DNA of 8,929 bases from CBDUBS01 sp965365445. Its GTDB lineage: Bacteria > Bacteroidota > Rhodothermia > Rhodothermales > DASSAV01. Within the stretch, counting starts at the first letter, position 1. Each line of letters begins with the position of its first letter. Below are positions 4,158 through 8,929 of the stretch, one piece after another. The position numbers and the translations under genes are program-made. The notes under the pieces are model-generated. The model was not told the origin of the DNA. It saw only the letters and a program-made list of their open reading frames with translations, and ran no database searches. The stretch covers positions 1-8,929 of the forward strand of contig CBDUBS010000151.1 of assembly GCA_965365445.1 (NCBI GenBank). Reading direction: 5' to 3'.

Positions 4158-6683
4158 TCAGGGCGTCAGGTCGAGGGGTAAGGCGCGTTCCACCGCATCG
4201 CCCGTGAGGTTGTTCGTAACCCGCACGGTGAGGACGTAGCGCCCCGGATCGACCCGGGATACGTCTATTTCGGCCGCTTCCCGGGGGGCGGCCTCCGTAC
4301 CGGCATGATCCGAAGCCAGGCTGAGTACGGGGCGGTCGTTGCGGGCGCGGCCGAGGAAGCCCCGCCGGGGTTCGGTAGGGGTGAGCGTGTAGGCTACTTC
4401 GTAATGGGTGCGGTCGTCCGCGTCGAACGTCAGGTTGTAGATTTCAAAGTACACGAACACCGGATGCCGGGTGGAAAACCGGGTGAAGGGGTTTACGGAG
4501 AGGTGAAACTCGCCCCGGTCGAAGCGGCTCGCTCCGGAGGCCGGGCGGATCTCGGTGGCGGGGAGCAGGTCGCTCATGAGAAGGGCGCCGCCGGAGAAGT
4601 CCGGTACGCGGTAGCCGAAGTTGAAGCCCGCCAGCTCGCTCAGGCCGGTCGGTTTGCCGTGGAGCGCCACGTGGTATGAATCCGGCGGGGCCGTCAGATC
4701 GCAGTAATCCAGGGCGGCGGTATCCATGTCCGGCGAGGGCGGCATCACCTTGACTTCGGTTTCCCGATCCACGGGCCGCCAGGACGTTTCGAACAGGGCG
4801 CAGCCGACCTCCACGTTCACGGTATGCACGGAGCCGCCCATGCGGCTGGTGAGCCGCCCGAGCGGCAGGGCGTAGTGGATCTCCAGCCGGGTGTTCCCTT
4901 CCTTTCCACGGAACGCCGACACGACGTACGGCATCTCCAGCGGCTTCACGTCCTCGGCCCAGGTGTGATGGTCGGTGGAAAACCCGAGCGAGACGGCTTC
5001 ACGGCTGAGCCGGACCAGCTCATCCCGGAAGTTGGTCAGTTCCATGCTGGCGCGGCTCGTCCGGGCGGCCAGGTCGTTGGGCCTCGGCCGCACCGTCACG
5101 ACGCGCGGCGTGTTGGCTTCTTCGGATTCTCCGTCGGGGTTTTCCTCGCTCTGGCTTTCCTGAGGAACGACCACCACATAACGCTGGGTCTGGCCCGCCC
5201 GACCTTCACTATCCCGCAGTTCCTTCAGCTCTCGGGCCGCCGAGGCCAGCCGGGCGTAGACGCCGCCCCAGTGCTCCCGGTCCTCCAGCATTTCCAGGTT
5301 GGTCAGCGCAGGCGTGACACGCCAGTTCTCCACCCCGGCGCCCCCATCCACCACGAAGTGAAAATCCATCCGGGGATCGAAGTACCGCCACGATTCATTG
5401 GGCACCCAGGGAGCGTCGAAGGACTGTTCCCGGGGGAGAAAGTTGGTAACGGTCGATCCCGAAACGCTCGTAACGAACGTGGAGGCGTCGCCGGAGACAG
5501 TAGCCACCCGGTCGTCCGGATCGCCGTGGCGGACGTACACGAAGCCCCGGTCGTCCAGGGCGTCGTTCAGGGCGTATACGTCCGGAACGTCGAGCTCGCC
5601 GAGCCTGTCCGGACTGTTCTGCCGGCTGCGCAGGCCGAAGTAGGCGTACTCTTTCTCGGCTTTTTGCAGCCGGCGGTAATGCTCGGCCAGGCGGGCGTTG
5701 AATTCGCCGGCCGGGGTCGGGTTGCGTTTTGCCCAGAAGGTGTAGAAAAACGCCTTTAGCTGGGCCGGGTCGGAGAGCGAGTGGTACCGAACGAGTTCGT
5801 CGGGAGAAAAAACGATCTTAAAGTCCTCGAACACGAGGTCGGCGTCGGCCTTCGAGCCGATGCGGTCGATGGCCTGAAAAACGGCCAATTGCGCCTGTTC
5901 GCTCCGGTCCCGGGCGTACTGGAGCCGCGCCCGGGCCAGCAGCACCGGGATCGGATGCGGCTCGCCCCGGTTGAGCAGGGTGTTGTACACCGAATCCGCT
6001 TCGTTCCACCGTCCGGCCTCGCGCAGCCGCTCCGCCGCGAAAAAAGCGGCATACGGAGAGGGGTGTTCAGCGAGCCATGCCTGGGCGTCGGCGGATCTGG
6101 TTTCATGAAGAAAGCCCCGGTAGAGCTTGAGCAGACCGTTCCGGACGTGCAGCTGGTCCGGGTTGAGCCGAAGCTGGGTATGGGCCAGCGCGAGCGCTTC
6201 CGGGTAGGCCCCGGCGTTCTGCCGGAGCAGGGCGTACTGGTAAAAAACGTCCCGGTACGTCGAATCCTGCTCGATGAGCCGCTGAAACCCGCGTTCGGCG
6301 TGCCCCCAGCTTGGCGAGTCGAGCAGGCCGTAGAACTTGGCGACCTCCCGGTGCGTGACGGCCCGGTAGTAGCGGGCATCCGGATTGTTTTCGTCACGGG
6401 CGAGCACCTCGTCGAGCAGCCCGGCGGCCGCGTCCCACTTCCCTCGCGCCAACTCGGTTCGCGCCAGCCCGATAAGGGCGGGGGCGTAATCCGGTTCGGC
6501 CGCCCTCGCCCGCTCGTAGGCGACGCGGGCCCCGGAGACGTCGTGGTTTTGCAGATAACCGTCGCCCAGCCGGACCAGCCCTTCCGGACTCGTGGGGGCG
6601 GGCTGCGCCGGCAGGACGGAGGCGGCGAACAGGGCATACACGCCCAGCATGATGCCCAGGAGCAGGATTATTCGGGGCGACAT
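4158..6683 (-). CDS. Secreted TPR protein with a divergent GWxTD-type domain
   Basis: This 841-residue protein begins with a Sec signal (hydrophobic residues 5-24, cleavage likely near VLPA/QPAP at 26/27), so it is periplasmic or surface exposed. Residues about 33-290 form TPR-like repeats: two clear units at 33-66 (GDGYLQNHDVSGARVAYERA) and 67-100 (ALIGLARTELARGKWDAAAG), then weaker units near 125-180 and 205-275. Residues about 298-395 match the GWxTD domain region (FFYTFWAKRNPTPAGEFNAR, YRRLQKAEKEYAYFG, DDRGFVYVRHGDPDDRV). However, the GWxTD signature before DRG is replaced by NDALDDRG. An acidic linker lies at 511-524. The C-terminal 580-841 appears beta-rich, with a final Ig-like stretch (DPGRYVLTVRVTNNLTGDAVER). 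GWxTD proteins are common and poorly understood in Bacteroidota and relatives, often next to TonB receptors. The start at 6683 gives the signal peptide; GAGG lies close upstream. The domain call is good; the function is unknown. Confidence 0.85.
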   Translation of the reverse strand: MSPRIILLLGIMLGVYALFAASVLPAQPAPTSPEGLVRLGDGYLQNHDVSGARVAYERARAAEPDYAPALIGLARTELARGKWDAAAGLLDEVLARDENNPDARYYRAVTHREVAKFYGLLDSPSWGHAERGFQRLIEQDSTYRDVFYQYALLRQNAGAYPEALALAHTQLRLNPDQLHVRNGLLKLYRGFLHETRSADAQAWLAEHPSPYAAFFAAERLREAGRWNEADSVYNTLLNRGEPHPIPVLLARARLQYARDRSEQAQLAVFQAIDRIGSKADADLVFEDFKIVFSPDELVRYHSLSDPAQLKAFFYTFWAKRNPTPAGEFNARLAEHYRRLQKAEKEYAYFGLRSRQNSPDRLGELDVPDVYALNDALDDRGFVYVRHGDPDDRVATVSGDASTFVTSVSGSTVTNFLPREQSFDAPWVPNESWRYFDPRMDFHFVVDGGAGVENWRVTPALTNLEMLEDREHWGGVYARLASAARELKELRDSEGRAGQTQRYVVVVPQESQSEENPDGESEEANTPRVVTVRPRPNDLAARTSRASMELTNFRDELVRLSREAVSLGFSTDHHTWAEDVKPLEMPYVVSAFRGKEGNTRLEIHYALPLGRLTSRMGGSVHTVNVEVGCALFETSWRPVDRETEVKVMPPSPDMDTAALDYCDLTAPPDSYHVALHGKPTGLSELAGFNFGYRVPDFSGGALLMSDLLPATEIRPASGASRFDRGEFHLSVNPFTRFSTRHPVFVYFEIYNLTFDADDRTHYEVAYTLTPTEPRRGFLGRARNDRPVLSLASDHAGTEAAPREAAEIDVSRVDPGRYVLTVRVTNNLTGDAVERALPLDLTP

Positions 6684-6815
6684 GGGGCCTCGCCGGTATC
6701 GGGAAGGAAAAACGGCAAACCGAAAGGTCTGTCAAGAATGCGTGTAGATTTGAACAGCCGGACCCGGAGAATGATTCCCGAACGAAAAGGACTGCGCGGC
6801 GAAAGCCATAGGAAA

Positions 6816-6850
6816 AAACTCCTCCCTCGAGGGAGGTGGCCCGAGGGTGT
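6816..6850 (+). repeat. palindromic intergenic repeat, copy A
   Basis: The unit reads ACTCCTCCCTCGAGGGAGG, then TGGCCCGAGGGTGT. It contains a perfect 16-bp palindrome, CCTCCCTCGAGGGAGG at 6821-6836. The string CTCCCTYGAGGGAGGTGGCC recurs in copy C at 6988-7007 with a single base change. This layout (A-run, GC palindrome, GTGGCC, then GAGGGTGT) is typical of small interspersed palindromic repeats found between genes in Bacteroidota-like genomes. Confidence 0.7.
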
Positions 6851-6876
6851 TCCCGCGACCGGTGCGTTGCGGAATA

Positions 6877-6943
6877 CACCCCCATCCCGCCATGCGGGAA
6901 GCCCCACCGCCGCCCGTCGGAGGCGGCAAGGGGGCGGTTAAGA
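6877..6943 (-). repeat. palindromic intergenic repeat, copy B (inverted relative to copy A)
   Basis: Read on the minus strand, this block starts AACCGCCCCCTTGCCGCC, passes through GGCGGTGGGGC and ends GGGGGTGT. That is the same order of parts as copy A, with a different stem. It contains two hairpins: GCCGCC/GGCGGC at 6909-6927 with a 7-nt loop, and TCCCGC/GCGGGA at 6885-6899 with a 3-nt loop. The facing edges of copies A and B also pair imperfectly: GGGTGTTCCCGC (6845-6856) against GCGGAATACACCC (6869-6881). Assignment to the same family as copy A is by architecture rather than close identity. Confidence 0.5.
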
Positions 6944-6980
6944 AGGTTGAATTGTTCAATAGTTTTCTTGTTGCATAAAC

Positions 6981-7047
6981 CAAACCCCTCCCTTGAGGGA
7001 GGTGGCCTACCTCCTCCGACAGGAGGAGGGGGCCGGAGGGTACTGAA
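6981..7047 (+). repeat. palindromic intergenic repeat, copy C
   Basis: Same orientation as copy A. The palindromic head CCTCCCTTGAGGGAGG (6987-7002) is followed by TGGCC. An extra hairpin, CCTCCTCC-GACA-GGAGGAGG (7010-7029, perfect 8-bp stem), comes next, then GGCCGGAGGGTACTG. Aligned to copy A, the hairpin looks like a block inserted between TGGCC and GAGGGT. The head palindromes of copies A and C are 166 bp apart. Confidence 0.7.
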
Positions 7048-7098
7048 GGTTCAAGCTCGGCCCGTAGTCAAAGGAAACCCCTGCTTTACACCATCCCG

Positions 7099-7108
7099 GA
7101 AGCGCTTC
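7099..7108. promoter_or_regulatory. 10-bp palindrome GAAGCGCTTC upstream of the TonB receptor
   Basis: GAAGCGCTTC is a perfect palindrome 102 nt before the receptor start and identical to the core of the 16-bp palindrome at 1927-1942. Its flanks (G before, A after) do not extend the symmetry. The position fits an operator for a LacI-type regulator of the receptor, but the site is short and no regulator is visible. Confidence 0.3.
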
Positions 7109-7152
7109 ATCTCACGAATATATCCATACTTAACCAAAGGGCGGCGTGAAAA

Positions 7153-7191
7153 CGAGGGGAGGACCGTATTTTCCCTCGCCTTCCTTTTTTT
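7153..7191 (+). promoter_or_regulatory. candidate attenuator: two overlapping hairpins and a T7 run in the receptor leader
   Basis: Stem 1 is CGAGGGGA (7153-7160) with TTCCCTCG (7171-7178): eight pairs including one G-T wobble, 10-nt loop. Stem 2 is GGGAGG (7157-7162) with CCTTCC (7179-7184): six pairs including one G-T wobble, 16-nt loop, immediately followed by TTTTTTT (7185-7191). The stems share bases 7157-7160, so only one can form at a time. Stem 2 plus the T-run has terminator form, and termination there would fall about 20 nt before the receptor ATG. This is seen by eye only; alternating purine and pyrimidine tracts make such pairings easy by chance. Confidence 0.3.
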
Positions 7192-7210
7192 CGACTTGCA
7201 CCCGAGCCGT

Positions 7211-8929
7211 ATGCCGCGCCTCCGATATATCCTTTTCCTATCATTCCTGATCGCCCAGGGCGCCCAGGCGCAGGCGCCCGCGATGGAGGCGGCCCTGCCG
7301 GATTCCATCGTCATTACGGCTTCCCGGCAGGCCGAGGACGCCCGGCTGACGGGGCGACGGGTGACGGTGCTCACGGCCCGGGACATCGCCGCCCTGCCGG
7401 TCAACTCCGTGGACGAGCTGCTGCGGAGCGTCGGTGGGGTGGAAATCCAGAGCCGGGGCGGTTTCGGCGTCCAGAGCGACATCACGATGCGCGGCGCGAC
7501 GTTCAACGGGGTGCTGGTGCTCATCGACGGAGCGCGGTTGAACGACCCGATGACCGGCCACTTTCTCTCCGACCTGCCGCTGCCCCTCTCGGAGATCGCC
7601 CGGGTAGAAATCCTGCGGGGCCCCGCTACAGTGCTCTACGGCCCGGACGCCATCGGTGGGGTGATCCAGCTCTTTACCTACACCGGGCTGCGGGACGCCG
7701 GCCGGACGCCCCTGGAAATCCAGGGAGCGGCGGAATACGGCCGGTACGGACTGTTCGGGGTTGACGCGGCGGCGTACCGCGGCTCCGACAGGCTCGGGCT
7801 GAGCGCCGGAACCGTATGGCAGGGCAGCGACGGGATGCCGATCCTCGACGGACAGGGGCGAGCGGTGACCGGTCCCGGCGGGCCGCTCCGCACCGACTTT
7901 TCGCGCCAGGCGCATACGGCCGCCCTGAACACCACGCTGGGCAGCGTCTCGGTGTACGGCCGGGCCGGAATGGACGACCGCACCTTCGGAGCGTTCCACT
8001 ACTACACCCCATTCGCGAGCGACACGGCTCGCGAAGCTACCGGAACCTACTGGGCGCAACTGCGCCTGCTAGGCGGCGGCCGAACCCGGTGGCAGGCGCA
8101 GGCTGCGGCCAAAGAGCATACCGACGAGTACGTTTACAATTCCCGGACGCCGGCCAACCGGCACACCAGCCGGTTGCTGACGGCGCAGGTCCATGCCACA
8201 CGGGGCGTCCGGGCAAACCTTAGCCTGACGGCGGGGGTATCGTCGGCGCGGCGGTCCATCGACAGCAACAACCTGGGCCGGCACGACGACCTCTCGGGCG
8301 GGGGCTTCGTGCTGGCCCGCTGGCAGCCCCTCCCCACCCTGACGCTCAACGGCAGCGGACGGCTGGACTACGATCCGGTGTACGGCCTCGAAGCTACCCC
8401 GCAATTCAGTCTGGCGTGGCAACTCGGCTCGGCGACGGCCCGCGCCGGCGTGAGCCGCGCCGTGCGGGAGCCGAATTACGTCGAGCGGTATTTCAATACC
8501 ACCCTCGCCCGGCCGCGCGGCCGCAACCTGGGCAACCCGAACCTCGAAGCCGAACGGGCCTGGGCCTACGAAGCCGGGCTGGACCTCTACCCTACGGAGG
8601 AGCTATCGGTGCACGCCACGGCCTTCGCCCGCAACACCGACAACCTGATCGATTACGTCATGCTCACCCCGCAGGATACGGTGTTCCTGGCCCGAAACCT
8701 GCTGCACGTCCGCACCCGCGGCCTGGAGATCGACGGAGCGTACCGGCGCACGGTGCGCGGGGCGCGGCTGAGCGTTACCGGCTCGTACACCCTGCTCGGC
8801 GCCGACCTGGGCGAAACCGGGGCGGGGGTGACGTACAAGTACGCCCTCACCCATGCCCGGCAAATCATCCAGGGAATGGCTTCGGCGGCGTTCGGGCCGG
8901 CGAGCGTGGGCGTGCAGGGCCTCTGGAAG
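7211..8929 (+). CDS. TonB-dependent outer-membrane receptor, BtuB-like (3' end beyond window)
   Basis: The frame is open from the ATG at 7211 to the last base, giving 573 residues; about the last one or two hundred of a typical receptor are missing. It has a Sec signal (residues 1-20, AQGAQA/QAP). A TonB-box-like DSIVITAS follows at 31-38. The plug domain (about 45-155) has DELLRSVGGVEIQSRGGFGV, ITMRGATFNGVLVLIDGARL and the diagnostic IARVEILRGPATVLYGPDAI-GGVIQLFT. From about residue 165 the barrel alternates strands and loops; RTFGAFHYYTPF (257-268), NSRTPANRHTSR (310-321), VREPNYVERYF (418-428) and NPNLEAERAWAYEAGLDLYP (442-461) are BtuB/CirA-type barrel landmarks. No carboxypeptidase-like N-terminal domain precedes the plug, so it is not SusC-like. 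The cargo may be a corrinoid or siderophore and cannot be decided; no cobalamin riboswitch was found upstream. No Shine-Dalgarno is evident. The divergent GWxTD-type gene across the repeat cluster is its left neighbour. Confidence 0.93.
   Translation, partial: MPRLRYILFLSFLIAQGAQAQAPAMEAALPDSIVITASRQAEDARLTGRRVTVLTARDIAALPVNSVDELLRSVGGVEIQSRGGFGVQSDITMRGATFNGVLVLIDGARLNDPMTGHFLSDLPLPLSEIARVEILRGPATVLYGPDAIGGVIQLFTYTGLRDAGRTPLEIQGAAEYGRYGLFGVDAAAYRGSDRLGLSAGTVWQGSDGMPILDGQGRAVTGPGGPLRTDFSRQAHTAALNTTLGSVSVYGRAGMDDRTFGAFHYYTPFASDTAREATGTYWAQLRLLGGGRTRWQAQAAAKEHTDEYVYNSRTPANRHTSRLLTAQVHATRGVRANLSLTAGVSSARRSIDSNNLGRHDDLSGGGFVLARWQPLPTLTLNGSGRLDYDPVYGLEATPQFSLAWQLGSATARAGVSRAVREPNYVERYFNTTLARPRGRNLGNPNLEAERAWAYEAGLDLYPTEELSVHATAFARNTDNLIDYVMLTPQDTVFLARNLLHVRTRGLEIDGAYRRTVRGARLSVTGSYTLLGADLGETGAGVTYKYALTHARQIIQGMASAAFGPASVGVQGLWK

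Larger units (their letters stand above)
6684..7210. other. 527-bp divergent intergenic region between the GWxTD-type gene and the TonB receptor
   Basis: No gene is supported here. From 6684 to about 6815 I see only unstructured spacer, presumably holding the leftward promoter of the GWxTD-type gene. From about 6816 to 7047 lies a cluster of palindromic repeat elements, listed separately. From 7048 to 7210 the DNA is less GC-rich and forms the leader of the receptor gene, with a 10-bp palindrome at 7099-7108 and hairpins at 7153-7191. No tRNA, and none of the cobalamin or TPP riboswitch conserved boxes, was found in it. Confidence 0.7.

Noticed and set aside
4824..5759. 311-codon plus-strand frame opposite the GWxTD-type gene
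   Set aside because: Shadow of the real minus-strand frame; no signal, motif or start site support.
5781..6941. 386-codon plus-strand frame opposite the GWxTD-type gene, continuing into the repeat cluster
   Set aside because: Antisense to a gene with a signal peptide and TPR units; the product has no recognisable features and reads through palindromic repeats.
7048..7152. Cobalamin or TPP riboswitch in the leader of the BtuB-like receptor
   Set aside because: I looked for the B12 box (GCCACTG-type) and the TPP CTGAGA/ACC-TGATC-type boxes on the plus strand and found none. GCGTGAAAACG at 7144-7154 is only a loose look-alike.
7051..7160. Minus-strand peptide ending REMKRFRDGVKQGFPLTTGRA as a gene fragment
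   Set aside because: It has a protein-like look, but it belongs to a frame running antisense through the receptor start, and I cannot tie it to any family.
7241..8059. 272-codon minus-strand frame opposite the TonB receptor
   Set aside because: The plus-strand frame encodes the full set of receptor plug motifs; the opposing product is low-complexity Arg/Pro/Gly.

Overview
The window is GC-rich (roughly two-thirds G+C by eye) and gene-dense, and reads as chromosomal DNA of a Gram-negative member of the Bacteroidota/Rhodothermota side of the tree. The evidence is a BtuB-like TonB-dependent receptor with a Sec signal, a periplasmic TPR protein of the GWxTD type, an OmpA-family lipoprotein, a Tat-exported TIM-barrel protein, and weak or absent Shine-Dalgarno sequences before most genes. 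The lineage is an inference from gene content, not a measured result.

Layout. Positions 3-1868 (+) hold three co-directional genes with short gaps: the 3' end of a YdfG-like short-chain dehydrogenase, a Tat-signal sugar-isomerase-like TIM-barrel protein, and an OmpA/MotB-type lipoprotein. Positions 1869-2081 are a small convergent gap with a weak hairpin, a perfect 16-bp palindrome of LacI-operator type, and a 47-codon minus-strand piece that looks like the C-terminal end of a small antitoxin-like protein. Positions 2082-3708 (-) are a two-gene operon, aroE then pgeF (shikimate synthesis and a YfiH/laccase-domain protein). A 194-bp divergent spacer follows, then a small two-helix membrane protein (3903-4148, +). 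This converges with only 9 nt of gap on a large secreted TPR + GWxTD-like protein (4158-6683, -).

The one long stretch without a gene, 6684-7210, carries a cluster of related palindromic repeats (about 6816-7047) and an AT-richer leader with a 10-bp palindrome and two overlapping, mutually exclusive hairpins ending in a T7 run just before the last gene. That gene (7211 to the right edge, +) is the first 573 codons of a BtuB-like TonB-dependent receptor and is open to the window end.

Most of the content is ordinary: envelope proteins and core metabolism. I do not see a defence system, mobile element, CRISPR array or clearly new multi-gene system. The points most worth a second look are the shared GAAGCGCTTC palindrome in two separate intergenic regions, the possible attenuator before the receptor gene, the palindromic repeat cluster, the antitoxin-like remnant in frame behind pgeF, and the GWxTD-type protein that lacks its signature motif.
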